From Lachnospiraceae bacterium YSD2013 (GTDB taxonomy: Bacteria; Bacillota; Clostridia; Lachnospirales; Lachnospiraceae), in NCBI GenBank assembly GCA_900100895.1, contig FMTX01000027.1, forward strand, positions 1-46,351: a DNA stretch of 46,351 bases, written 5' to 3'. Shown here piece by piece: positions 1 through 6,311 of this stretch. How positions within the stretch are numbered: position 1 is the stretch's first letter; the number at the start of each line of letters is the position of its first letter. Position numbers and translations under genes: made by a program. The notes beneath the pieces are model-generated. The model did no database searches and was not told the DNA's origin. It saw only the letters and a list, made by a program, of their open reading frames with translations.

Positions 1-51
1 GATGAAATAATTCAATGCATTCAAGCTTATACTCGTGTGAATAACGCATAA
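1..51 (+). CDS. C-terminal end of an unidentified protein (cut by window edge)
   Basis: Frame 1 is open from the first base to a TAA at 49-51 and would encode the last 16 residues of a protein (DEIIQCIQAYTRVNNA). No family can be assigned to so short a tail. It could also be chance. Nothing in the sequence shows its upstream part. Confidence 0.3.
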   Translation, partial: DEIIQCIQAYTRVNNA

Positions 52-56
52 AAACA

Positions 57-86
57 CCCCTTTCTCTGGTTGTCCAGAAAAAGGGG
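57..86 (-). terminator. Hairpin, probable terminator for a minus-strand transcript
   Basis: A 13-bp stem with one mismatch (CCCCTTTCTCTGG at 57-69, CCAGAAAAAGGGG at 74-86) closes a 4-nt loop. Read on the minus strand it is followed by TGTTTTTATG, a usable U tract; on the plus strand no T run follows. It may also serve the partial plus-strand gene just upstream. Confidence 0.45.
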
Positions 87-148
87 TACATATCAGAGGT
101 GGCAGGGATTTTTTTACGATATGGTGGATGGGGATGAATAGAGACAAG

Positions 149-177
149 AAGGAGGATGTAGCCACATTCTCCTTTTT
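149..177 (+). terminator. Rho-independent terminator
   Basis: An 11-bp stem with one G-T wobble (149-159 with 164-174) and a 4-nt loop runs directly into TTTTT. It ends where the first TTGAC palindrome of the next promoter begins, so it insulates the following operon. Confidence 0.6.
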
Positions 178-240
178 ACTTGACAAACGTCAAGCAAAAA
201 GATTACAATAGTACTGTGAATACTTGACATATGTCAAGTA
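177..240 (+). promoter_or_regulatory. Promoter flanked by twin palindromic operators
   Basis: The promoter has TTGACA at 180-185, an 18-bp spacer and TACAAT at 204-209. The -35 lies inside an imperfect palindrome (TACTTGACAA/ACGTCAAGCA, 177-196). A perfect 20-bp palindrome (TACTTGACAT/ATGTCAAGTA, 221-240) covers the expected early transcribed region. The palindrome centres are 44 bp apart, about four helical turns, which fits cooperative autorepression. The HTH protein encoded at 418-1221 is the obvious candidate repressor (inference). Confidence 0.65.
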
Positions 241-255
241 AAAAGGGGTAACTGC

Positions 256-424
256 ATGAAAGATATTATATACGAAATCAACGATTTAAGATACCTTAAC
301 TGGGCCAAGACGCGCAAGTCGTCGGGCACGGCAGGTTCTTTTTTAAAAGCCTACGATGATTCCGGCAGGAGTTTATCTCAAAAACGCGAGCGATGAAATG
401 GGAAAGGTGGTGCCGCCTTGGTAG
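256..424 (+). pseudogene. Internally deleted HipA-like kinase/toxin remnant
   Basis: An ATG at 256 with a GGGG-type RBS opens a 46-codon ORF ending at 396. Its beginning (MKDIIYEINDLRYLNWAKTR) looks like the N-terminus of HipA-like proteins found beside DUF2442/HTH proteins in Lachnospiraceae; this is from memory and not confirmed. From about 365 another frame reads VYLKNASDEMGKVVPPW and stops at 424, overlapping the next gene as an authentic C-terminus would. I infer a large internal, out-of-frame deletion that kept both ends and the downstream RBS. The full-length family is several hundred residues, so this cannot be functional. Confidence 0.5.
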
Positions 425-1221
425 TATTTGAAATACGTGATAAGGATTGCAGAAGTTGCTTGCTTGGATACCTTTTCTACTATAAGAGAAGCAAGCGCTT
501 TTTTGCCGAGTTGCTGAGTGAAACGGATGAGTGGACGTGTCCGTTTATATTCTCCGACTATGTTAAAAAGGGAATCTACAGCATAGATTCCGGCCGAACC
601 GGCAAGTTTGTAGAGCAGCGCATTATTCCATCCGACCGGCAGAACCTGGGAACCATCCTCAAGGAGAACGGGCTCAAAGAATATGATGAGTACAGGCTTC
701 TTTTGCTGAGTGAGGGTCGTTGCGCGCAGGATGAACTGTTTCTGGTGAGAATATCGGAGGCGGACATAATTCCGCAGGTTTCAAAGCGGTTAAATGGGAA
801 AGTTCTGGACGTTATGGCGCTTAGTGGCTTGAAAGTGATTGTTTTTATGGCAAACGGAAAGAGCTTTGTTGTGAATGTGGGCGAACTTGTCAGAGATGAC
901 AGGGCTTTCGGCAACGTTCTTAAAGATGATGCGATATTCCGCAATGTCCGCGTGTCACCCGGCGGCAACGGAATCGAGTGGGGCGAGGAGCGCTTCATTC
1001 CCGCGGAAACCCTAGTGGCAAGCGGGCGAGAATCCGACATATCATATGCTGACCTTGCCGACTTTATCAGATCTCGTCTGGCAGACACCGCTGAAGCTTC
1101 CGAGATTCTTAATTGCTCCAGACAATACATCAAGCAACTCTCGGACAAAAAACGACTCACTCCGCTTCGCGAGGGCGCCAATTCGAACCTGTATTTTAAG
1201 AGCGAGATTGAGCGGGAGTGA
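418..1221 (+). CDS. DUF2442-like protein with C-terminal HTH, probable partner/repressor of the broken HipA-like gene
   Basis: This 267-residue protein starts at TTG 418, with AAAGGTGG 9 nt upstream; no ATG lies near the conserved beginning (VVFEIRDKDCRSCLLGYLFYY). Residues 1-105 are a family-specific domain. Residues about 108-200 resemble DUF2442 (VLDVMALSGLKVIVFMANGK, later FRNVRVSPGGNGIEWGEERF). The C-terminus (about 210-265, with SEILNCSRQYIKQLSDKKRL) looks like an excisionase/MerR-type helix-turn-helix. It overlaps the broken upstream gene, so the two were co-transcribed. Likely role: DNA-binding antitoxin-like regulator acting on the twin palindromes at 177-240 (inference). The reading frame is intact although its partner is destroyed. 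Confidence 0.6.
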   Translation: MVVFEIRDKDCRSCLLGYLFYYKRSKRFFAELLSETDEWTCPFIFSDYVKKGIYSIDSGRTGKFVEQRIIPSDRQNLGTILKENGLKEYDEYRLLLLSEGRCAQDELFLVRISEADIIPQVSKRLNGKVLDVMALSGLKVIVFMANGKSFVVNVGELVRDDRAFGNVLKDDAIFRNVRVSPGGNGIEWGEERFIPAETLVASGRESDISYADLADFIRSRLADTAEASEILNCSRQYIKQLSDKKRLTPLREGANSNLYFKSEIERE

Positions 1222-1273
1222 GTGCTGATTATATACTTTAAATACGAATTCAGAAGAGGAATTAAGCAGATTT

Positions 1274-1660
1274 ATGGACAAATCAAGCAAATTAATCACA
1301 TACATTCTCCTGGCAATCTGCGTCGCGCTTCCGTTCTTAATCGGACTGTCGGCGCGGCTCATCGCTGACGCCTCCGCGGACCGACATGGCCACGGCATCG
1401 ATGGAGTAGGCGCAGCGTTGCTGACCGGAATTTTCATCAAGATAATGGCAATAGCAGGCTACGTGGCCTACCTGGTGCTCTGGGTATACAGCATCGTCCG
1501 CGTATTCAGACTCGGCATGCCCAAATGGGTCATCGTGTTGCCGCTCATCCCCATCGTACTCTACGTTGTTTTAAACAAGGTTCAAACCGCCAAGGTCGAC
1601 AAAGCGCGCGCATCGTACACCGCCGAGACCCACATAGAGGAAGTACTGCCAAAGAAATAG
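1274..1660 (+). CDS. Small membrane protein of unknown function
   Basis: I do not recognise this 128-residue protein. It has about three hydrophobic segments: residues 7-30 (LITYILLAICVALPFLIGL), 46-75 and 82-103 (WVIVLPLIPIVLYVVL). A His/Asp-rich stretch (ADRHGHGIDG) sits between the first two, and the tail is charged and soluble. The ATG at 1274 is preceded by a weak AGAGGAA. It begins about 50 nt after the DUF2442-like gene on the same strand and may be co-transcribed. No terminator is visible before the RelB gene. Confidence 0.6.
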   Translation: MDKSSKLITYILLAICVALPFLIGLSARLIADASADRHGHGIDGVGAALLTGIFIKIMAIAGYVAYLVLWVYSIVRVFRLGMPKWVIVLPLIPIVLYVVLNKVQTAKVDKARASYTAETHIEEVLPKK

Positions 1661-1699
1661 CAATATAATTGCATTACAGTAGCATAGGAGGTGCATGAT

Positions 1700-1993
1700 A
1701 TGGCTAGTACTATTCAGTTACGCGTTGATGATGAACTTAAAGCTAAATCCGACAGCTTATTTAAAGATCTTGGTACAGATACAACTTCAGCAATCCGCAT
1801 GTTTTTGACACAAGCGGTTGCCAATAACGGATTCCCTTTTGAAATTAAAAGGCCGGCTGCCGGCCCTTATACTCCCATGAAAGAAGAAGAAATGCTGGCC
1901 AAGCTTGAAACATCAAGAAAGCACGCTTCTCAAGGAAAGTACAGAGATGCAGACGATGTCGCTTCTGATATGAGGTCTAAGTATGGCTTATAG
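1700..1993 (+). CDS. RelB/DinJ-family antitoxin
   Basis: The N-terminus (MASTIQLRVDDELKAKSDSL) followed by FKDLGTDTTSAIRMFLTQAV is the ribbon-helix-helix signature of RelB/DinJ antitoxins; the C-terminal half (97 residues in all) is the toxin-wrapping tail. I chose ATG 1700 rather than an upstream GTG at 1691 because AGGAGG ends 8 nt before 1700 and homologues begin at this Met. The last 11 bases overlap the toxin gene, the usual RelBE layout. The protein normally neutralises a RelE/YafQ-type mRNA interferase and represses its own operon. Its toxin is truncated here. Confidence 0.85.
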   Translation: MASTIQLRVDDELKAKSDSLFKDLGTDTTSAIRMFLTQAVANNGFPFEIKRPAAGPYTPMKEEEMLAKLETSRKHASQGKYRDADDVASDMRSKYGL

Positions 1994-2186
1994 AGTAGTT
2001 CTTACAGAAGATGCTGAGGCTGATTTGGATGGATTTATTAGTTATCTTCTTTTTGAAAAAGTTCCTCGCCCTACCGGCTGCAGGAACTTTTCTTTTGCCC
2101 CGCGCAGCGTTATAATTGCCCTAATACATTACACAGGGCGCGTCCCGGGGGGCGCGCGCGGGTATATGAAGTGGGAGGTTGAGTAG
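1983..2186 (+). pseudogene. Truncated RelE/ParE-family toxin
   Basis: The first 26 residues (MAYRVVLTEDAEADLDGFIS, then YLLFEK) match the start of RelE/ParE toxins. After that the frame runs into unrelated sequence that contains a terminator hairpin (2057-2091) and a GC-rich stretch, ending at 2186. The family needs about 85-100 residues, including C-terminal catalytic positions, all absent here. The ATG at 1983 overlaps the antitoxin stop. The antitoxin therefore survives without a toxin. A frameshift is unlikely because no RelE-like sequence resumes in any frame downstream. Confidence 0.75.
2057..2096 (+). terminator. Rho-independent terminator inside the truncated relE
   Basis: A perfect 10-bp stem (AAAAGTTCCT 2057-2066, AGGAACTTTT 2082-2091) is followed by CTTTT. 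It probably ended the original relBE transcript and was brought against the toxin 5' end by the deletion that truncated it. Confidence 0.7.
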
Positions 2187-2187
2187 G

Positions 2188-2544
2188 ATGCCACTTGTAA
2201 GAGTTGAAATGCTTAAGGGTAAGAGCACCGAATACAAGAAGACGATTTTGGACTGCATACACGAGGGTCTTGTGGAGGCGCTGGGTGTTGAGGACTGGGA
2301 TAGATTTCAGAGGATAAATGAGTATGAGAAGGGGAATTTTGAGTTTCCTTCTTTTAAGTCGGAGAATTTCATGATTGTTGAGCTTGTTCTTTTTCCGGGA
2401 AGGACTAAGGAGCAGAAGGAGGCAGCGATTGAGACGATTACTGCGAAACTTGCGGAGCGGCTGGCGATTGATAAGGGGGATGTGTTCATGGTGATTTCGG
2501 AGCCGCCGTTAGAGAACTGGGGAATTGGTGGCAGGCAGAAGTAG
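2188..2544 (+). CDS. Tautomerase-family protein (4-oxalocrotonate tautomerase-like)
   Basis: Starting at ATG 2188 (GGAGG 9 nt upstream) gives MPLVRVEMLKGKSTEYKKTI. The Pro directly after Met is the catalytic base of tautomerase/MIF superfamily enzymes once Met is removed. The 118-residue length and the motif KGDVFMVISEPPLENWGIGG place it with YusQ-like tautomerases rather than the 62-residue 4-OT monomer. The physiological substrate is unknown. It may use a promoter in the short GC-rich gap, where TATAAT occurs at 2111-2116 without a good -35. Confidence 0.8.
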   Translation: MPLVRVEMLKGKSTEYKKTILDCIHEGLVEALGVEDWDRFQRINEYEKGNFEFPSFKSENFMIVELVLFPGRTKEQKEAAIETITAKLAERLAIDKGDVFMVISEPPLENWGIGGRQK

Positions 2545-2667
2545 GGCAAGCATGCAATAAACTGTCTTGCGAAGATTACATGACTATGTGATACTGTAGG
2601 AGGTACGACTATTCGGATGATAGTCGGGGTACAAAGGTAATTATTGGGATAATGGAGGTATTATATA

Positions 2668-2904
2668 ATGAAACTTTCGTCAAAGAACAGGCTAATACTG
2701 GTGATTCTTACCGGCCTGTGCGCCGCAGCATATACCGTGAGAACAGTGCTGGATATTATCGCTAAAGAATATCAGGCTGAGGGTTCGGACTTTCTGATGC
2801 AGGTGATTTGGAATTTGCTTTGGTTTGTTATATTCGCTAATCAGCTGATCCTGTATCGGAAGTTAAAGGCCGAAGAGGCGCAGGGCGACGAGAAGAATTT
2901 GTAG
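2668..2904 (+). CDS. Small two-TM membrane protein, unknown function
   Basis: This 78-residue protein has two hydrophobic helices, about residues 8-28 (LILVILTGLCAAAYTVRTVL) and 43-62 (LMQVIWNLLWFVIFANQLIL), and a short acidic C-terminal tail. ATG 2668 follows GGAGG by a normal distance. No family is recognised. The preceding gap (2545-2667) holds a small hairpin (GACTAT/ATAGTC near 2608-2626) and no ORF of note. A strong terminator follows, so the gene is a unit on its own or the end of the tautomerase transcript. Confidence 0.55.
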   Translation: MKLSSKNRLILVILTGLCAAAYTVRTVLDIIAKEYQAEGSDFLMQVIWNLLWFVIFANQLILYRKLKAEEAQGDEKNL

Positions 2905-2932
2905 GCAAGAAGTCTGTCGACAGTAGAGAGAT

Positions 2933-2965
2933 AGTCCCACATCAGAGATGATGTGGGACTTTTTA
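2933..2965 (+). terminator. Rho-independent terminator
   Basis: A perfect 11-bp stem (AGTCCCACATC 2933-2943, GATGTGGGACT 2950-2960) is followed by TTTTTAT. Confidence 0.85.
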
Positions 2966-3079
2966 TATTTTGACTAGCCTTTCTTGGAGCTATAATAACT
3001 ATGCAGAATCTTTTGAATTCGGTAAAAATGAAAAAAATACCGAGGATTACTGAAATAGTTAATGAAAGGGAAACAACCT

Positions 3080-3820
3080 ATGCGAGTTTTGGTCATACCA
3101 GACGTACATTTAAAGTCGTGGCTTTTCGATAATGCGGAGGCCATTCTTGAGGCCGGAAAGGCTGATATGGCAGTCTGCCTTATGGATATACCGGATGATT
3201 GGGGCATGGAGTTCCAAGTTGAAAAATATAGGGAGACGTATGACCGGGCGATTTCTTTTGCCAAGAAATTCCCTAATACTTTGTGGTGTTATGGTAATCA
3301 TGATGTCAGTTATCCATGGGGAATGCTGGAGTCGGGTTACTCTCCATATGCGGAAAATACAGTAATATCTAAACTCGAAGAGCTGGAGCATTCGCTTGAG
3401 GATGAATCGCAGATTTATTTTTTACACAGGATTGATAATGTGCTGTTCTCTCACGGTGGCTTAACGGAAGCGTTTGTGGAAAGGCTTGGCATGTCCCCGG
3501 CGGAGGATGACATAGATGATATAGTGGCAGCGGTTAACGACGCGCCCGGCAATTATCTTTGGGATAATGCCTCTCCTCTTTGGCTCAGGCCCCAGTATGA
3601 GGCTGTAGAAGGTTTTAGAAGTGATATCTACAAGCAGGTGGTTGGGCATACTCCGGTTGAGGAGATTTATGAGAAGAACGGGTTTATTTCTACAGATGTC
3701 TTTTCTACTCACCGTGACGGAAGACAGATCGGCGAGTCTGCGATGATAGTGATTGATTCTGTGACAGGGGAGTATGAGAAGGTGGGGATACCTTTTGGAA
3801 ATGGTTTGCGTGAAGAATAA
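3080..3820 (+). CDS. Metallophosphoesterase (calcineurin-like fold)
   Basis: The protein has 246 residues from ATG 3080 (AAGGG upstream; an ATG at 3062 would add six residues). Metal-binding motifs occur in order: MRVLVIPDVHLK (Asp and His of block I), LWCYGNHDVS (GNHD block), LFSHGG and QVVGHTP (last His block). This is the dinuclear-metal PPP/calcineurin superfamily arrangement, so a cytoplasmic phosphomonoesterase or phosphodiesterase is expected. The substrate cannot be read from sequence. It stands alone between a terminator and the HigA promoter. Confidence 0.85.
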   Translation: MRVLVIPDVHLKSWLFDNAEAILEAGKADMAVCLMDIPDDWGMEFQVEKYRETYDRAISFAKKFPNTLWCYGNHDVSYPWGMLESGYSPYAENTVISKLEELEHSLEDESQIYFLHRIDNVLFSHGGLTEAFVERLGMSPAEDDIDDIVAAVNDAPGNYLWDNASPLWLRPQYEAVEGFRSDIYKQVVGHTPVEEIYEKNGFISTDVFSTHRDGRQIGESAMIVIDSVTGEYEKVGIPFGNGLREE

Positions 3821-3827
3821 TACCGGA

Positions 3828-3857
3828 TTGACAAAGTTGAGATATATCTCATATAAT
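3828..3857 (+). promoter_or_regulatory. Promoter with operator palindrome for the higBA-like locus
   Basis: TTGACA (3828-3833), an 18-bp spacer and TATAAT (3852-3857) form a near-consensus promoter. A perfect 14-bp palindrome, TGAGATA/TATCTCA (3838-3851), fills the spacer, so a bound dimer would block RNA polymerase. The HigA-like protein downstream is the natural repressor (inference). Confidence 0.75.
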
Positions 3858-3882
3858 AATATTGAACAGTGGAGGAATTACT

Positions 3883-3921
3883 GTGTTTAATCTCGAGTTT
3901 TACGAGACAGAGGTGACTTGA
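3883..3921 (+). pseudogene. 12-codon stub of a HigB/RelE-type toxin
   Basis: GTG 3883, preceded by GGAGG at 3871-3875, opens MFNLEFYETEVT and stops at TGA 3919-3921, one base before the antitoxin ATG. The first eight or so residues are typical of HigB/RelE toxins (for example M-x-N-x-E-F-Y-E-T). The last codons hold the antitoxin RBS (GAGGTG) as a toxin 3' end would. I infer that roughly 80-100 internal codons were deleted with both gene ends kept. It is too short to act as a toxin. Confidence 0.6.
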
Positions 3922-4227
3922 ATGACATTAAAAGAGTACAAAGAAAAGAAAATGAAGGACCCTGAATTTGCTGCGGCATATGAAGAGATGCAACCTGAGA
4001 TGAATGTTATTCGGGCTATGATTGATGCCAGAATCTCTAAAAATATGAGCCAAAAAGATCTTTCTGAAAAAACAGGAATTGCACAGACTGAAATTAGCAG
4101 GTTGGAAAATGGGACACGTAATCCTTCCATTAAGCTTTTACAGCGTCTTGCGGAAGGCATGGATATGGTTTTGAATGTTACATTTACGCCTAAAGATCAG
4201 GGAACTGTTGTAAAAGGAAAAGGGTGA
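3922..4227 (+). CDS. HigA-type XRE antitoxin/transcriptional regulator
   Basis: In this 101-residue protein, residues about 32-85 form a Cro/C1 helix-turn-helix (NMSQKDLSEKTGIAQTEISR, then LENGTRNPSIKLLQRLAEGM). The N-terminal extension (LKEYKEKKMKDPEFAAAYEE) is characteristic of antitoxins downstream of HigB/RelE toxins. ATG 3922 follows GAGGTG by 6 nt and directly abuts the toxin-stub stop. It likely binds the palindrome at 3838-3851 and represses its own promoter. With no toxin left it may persist as a plain regulator. Confidence 0.8.
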   Translation: MTLKEYKEKKMKDPEFAAAYEEMQPEMNVIRAMIDARISKNMSQKDLSEKTGIAQTEISRLENGTRNPSIKLLQRLAEGMDMVLNVTFTPKDQGTVVKGKG

Positions 4228-4253
4228 AAGTAATAAAAAAATAAAGGATTACA

Positions 4254-4286
4254 AGGGAGTTTGGCTTTGCGCCGGACTCCTTTTTT
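4254..4286 (+). terminator. Rho-independent terminator
   Basis: GGAGTTTGGC pairs with GCCGGACTCC (with two G-U pairs) across a short loop and is followed by TTTTTT at 4281-4286. It ends the HigA transcript. Confidence 0.75.
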
Positions 4287-4415
4287 ATACTCTTCCAAAT
4301 CTTCAGAAAAAAGTAATAAAAAACCGATTGACTCTTTCATAATAGCATACTTCGATAAATGTTATAGCATGAATCTGAAAACGAGTAAATATGCGAGAGA
4401 ACAAAACTCTAGATA

Positions 4416-4424
4416 TGATATAAT
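4416..4424 (+). promoter_or_regulatory. Extended -10 promoter for the ABM-domain gene
   Basis: TGATATAAT is an extended -10 element about 55 nt before the start codon at 4477. No good -35 is visible. The leader carries a repeated ACCAACCTT. Confidence 0.5.
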
Positions 4425-4476
4425 CAACCTTGTGAGGTTATCACCAACCTTATTACCAACCTTGGAGGACAGCAAT

Positions 4477-4761
4477 ATGATAGTTTTAAACGTAACCTAC
4501 AAGTGTCACCCCGGCAAGCGGAGCGAGTTTCTTTCGACGATTAAGAATGAGAACATTGATGTCGCCGGCAGAGCTGAGGCAGGGAATGTGAAGTATGATT
4601 ATTATGTGTCGGCGGAGGATGCCGATGAGATTCTTTTGCTGGAAAAGTGGAAGGATGCGGAGGCGATAGAGCGGCACCGCGAGACGGCGCATTTTAAGAG
4701 GCTTGGAGAGCTTAAGGCCGATTTTGTGGCAGATACTGTGATTGAGAGATACGAGGTGTAA
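4477..4761 (+). CDS. ABM-domain (antibiotic biosynthesis monooxygenase-like, YgiN-type) protein
   Basis: The frame is open from 4261, but ATG 4477 is the start: GGAGG lies 8 nt upstream and the fold begins there (MIVLNVTYKCHPGKRSEFLS). The 94-residue length, the central YDYYVSAEDADEILLLEKWK and the closing AHFKRLGELKADFV match dimeric alpha/beta-barrel ABM proteins such as YgiN. Members include quinol monooxygenases and many of unknown substrate. The next gene begins 2 nt after its stop, so the two are co-transcribed. Confidence 0.8.
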   Translation: MIVLNVTYKCHPGKRSEFLSTIKNENIDVAGRAEAGNVKYDYYVSAEDADEILLLEKWKDAEAIERHRETAHFKRLGELKADFVADTVIERYEV

Positions 4762-4763
4762 CC

Positions 4764-5015
4764 ATGGGCCTTTTTAAGTCCAAAGCAGAAAAGCAGCTAG
4801 ACAGCATCATTCTGCGCCTGCAGATGAACATGTCGAACAATTATAAGGACAACGCACAGGACAACCTCAAAGAGCTTGAGGAAGCCCTTGAAGCCATGCG
4901 CTCTGCCGGCAATGTGAAGGCGGCAGTGATAGAGAAGTACGAGTCGGTTGTGGGCATTTACAAAGAAAAAATGAAAGAGTTCCGCCACAAGGACCAGAAG
5001 CCTTACTGGCATTAG
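4764..5015 (+). CDS. Small helical protein, unknown function
   Basis: This 83-residue protein is predicted almost wholly helical, with heptad-like stretches (AQDNLKELEEALEAMRSAGN) and a charged tail. The ATG is 2 nt after the ABM gene, so it is translationally linked to it. The N-terminus (MGLFKSKAEKQLDSIILRLQ) is amphipathic. No family is recognised and no catalytic motif is visible. Confidence 0.6.
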   Translation: MGLFKSKAEKQLDSIILRLQMNMSNNYKDNAQDNLKELEEALEAMRSAGNVKAAVIEKYESVVGIYKEKMKEFRHKDQKPYWH

Positions 5016-5057
5016 GAAAGCTGCTTTGTATTTATAAAATGACGAGGAGATATAGTC

Positions 5058-5168
5058 ATGAATAATATAAAACTAATCCCATTAAAGGATAGTGATAGAG
5101 AACAATTCATATTGGACAACCAATTCCCGGATGGGGTGTTTAGATTTGAGAAAGTAATGAAAGGATAA
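5058..5168 (+). pseudogene. GNAT acetyltransferase remnant (internally deleted)
   Basis: An ATG at 5058 with AGGAGA upstream encodes only 36 residues. The first 22 (MNNIKLIPLKDSDREQFILD and on) look like the beginning of a GNAT acetyltransferase. The last residues (VFRFEKVMKG) look like the C-terminal strand of the same family. The acetyl-CoA-binding core is missing. As with the HigB and HipA-like stubs, both ends seem preserved. It could instead be a genuine small protein, which I consider less likely. Confidence 0.5.
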
Positions 5169-5176
5169 GACAGAGT

Positions 5177-5563
5177 ATGAAAGTAGCAGTGACCTATGAG
5201 AATGGAGAGGTGTTCCGGCATTTTGGAAGGACACCACAGTTTAAGATTTATGAGATTGAAAATGGTGAGGTGAAGTCCTCACAGGTAATAGATACGGGAG
5301 AGACCGGACATGGTGCTTTGGCAGGATTTTTGCAGGAGGCAGGTGCCGACGTAATGATTTGTGGCGGAATAGGCGGAGGAGCGATTAATGCCATGGCAGA
5401 ATCCGGTATTAAGGTGTATGTCGGCGCTTCAGGGAATACTGATGAGGTGATCAAGTCATATATTGACGGCACGCTGGCAGAAATTGGAGATGCAACCTGT
5501 GATCATCATGAGCATGAAGGTCATGGTGAACATGGCTGTGGTCATGGTGGATGTCACCATTAA
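5177..5563 (+). CDS. NifX/NifB-type (dinitrogenase FeMo-cofactor biosynthesis fold) protein with His-rich tail
   Basis: The protein has 128 residues. The N-terminal 105 show the NifB/NifX fold: MKVAVTYENGEVFRHFGRTP, FKIYEIENGEV and the glycine loop ICGGIGGGAINAMAESGIKV. The last 20 residues are a His/Cys-rich tail (EHEGHGEHGCGHGGCHH) that probably binds a metal. No nif genes are nearby. Such stand-alone proteins are common in anaerobes and are thought to carry or deliver Fe-S or metal cofactors; the client is unknown. The stop overlaps the longest frame of the next gene, so co-expression is likely. Confidence 0.85.
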   Translation: MKVAVTYENGEVFRHFGRTPQFKIYEIENGEVKSSQVIDTGETGHGALAGFLQEAGADVMICGGIGGGAINAMAESGIKVYVGASGNTDEVIKSYIDGTLAEIGDATCDHHEHEGHGEHGCGHGGCHH

Positions 5564-5604
5564 CTTTCAGTTTTAATGACGATGGAAGTGGAAAGGCGCG
5601 AGGT

Positions 5605-6216
5605 ATGTTTGGAATATTTATTAATGAATTCGTTGGCGCATTAGTACAGGTATTTCTATTTTCTTTGATTCCCCTGATCTTTTGGCTGATATTTGCCAGG
5701 AGAAAACAGAACTTTTTTAAGTGGATAGGAATTAAAAAGATCAAGCATGAAGGGAAATGGTGGGGAACAGCATGTGCAATCCTTATTGCTACGGGACTGT
5801 ATATAGGCTTAACCTCATTTGCAATCCGTTTTCTTCCTGAAGGGGTGACCACCGCAGGCAGTAACTTTGCCGGCAAAGGATTTGCTGCATTTCCTGCTGT
5901 GCTGGCATATGGCTTTATCCGTACCGGATTATCCGAAGAAATAGTCTTCAGGGGGTTTTTATTAAAACGTTTTGGAGAAAAGGTTGGGTTCATCACCGGC
6001 AATATCATACAGGCGATCGTGTTTGGCATGATGCACGGAATTCCTTTTGGTTTAGCAACACACAATATACCTGTGACTATAGTAATGACTATACTTCCCG
6101 GTGCTTTTGGGTGGTTCCAGGGATGGATGAACGAAAAAAAATTTGGTGGGAGCATTATTCCAAGCTGGTTTTTGCATGGAACGATTAATGTCATAGTGGC
6201 GACAATAGCACTATAA
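5605..6216 (+). CDS. CPBP-family intramembrane metalloprotease (CAAX protease/Abi-like)
   Basis: The protein has 203 residues from ATG 5605; an ATG at 5551 would add 18 polar residues that look unlike a family N-terminus. Several hydrophobic helices surround the CPBP motifs: EExxxR in LSEEIVFRGFLLKRFGEK, then FGMMHGIPFG (first His) and PSWFLHGTINV (second His). The glutamates and histidines should bind zinc within the membrane. Roles range from CAAX-type processing to bacteriocin immunity. The start is 41 nt after the NifX-like gene, so they may share a transcript. Confidence 0.85.
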   Translation: MFGIFINEFVGALVQVFLFSLIPLIFWLIFARRKQNFFKWIGIKKIKHEGKWWGTACAILIATGLYIGLTSFAIRFLPEGVTTAGSNFAGKGFAAFPAVLAYGFIRTGLSEEIVFRGFLLKRFGEKVGFITGNIIQAIVFGMMHGIPFGLATHNIPVTIVMTILPGAFGWFQGWMNEKKFGGSIIPSWFLHGTINVIVATIAL

Positions 6217-6250
6217 CCCGGAAGATAATTAACTAAGGATATTTTGTTTT

Positions 6251-6279
6251 TTGCTGACAATAACCTTAGAAAGTAGAAT
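6251..6279 (+). promoter_or_regulatory. Probable promoter for the GNAT gene
   Basis: TTGCTG (6251-6256), a 17-bp spacer and TAGAAT (6274-6279) lie 33 nt upstream of the start codon at 6312. Confidence 0.45.
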
Positions 6280-6311
6280 TACTGTTTTATGTACGAAAGG
6301 AAATAACCCAT

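Noticed and set aside
2668-2904. The small two-TM gene as a type I toxin
   Set aside because: It is larger than usual type I toxins, and no antisense RNA promoter is evident.
4261-4476. Extra N-terminal 72 codons on the ABM-domain gene
   Set aside because: They are low-complexity, overlap a terminator and a promoter, and lie upstream of the proper RBS.
5451-6260. 269-codon minus-strand ORF opposite the NifX-like and CPBP genes
   Set aside because: The plus-strand frames carry clear family motifs; the antisense product is Pro/Ile-rich with no domain.
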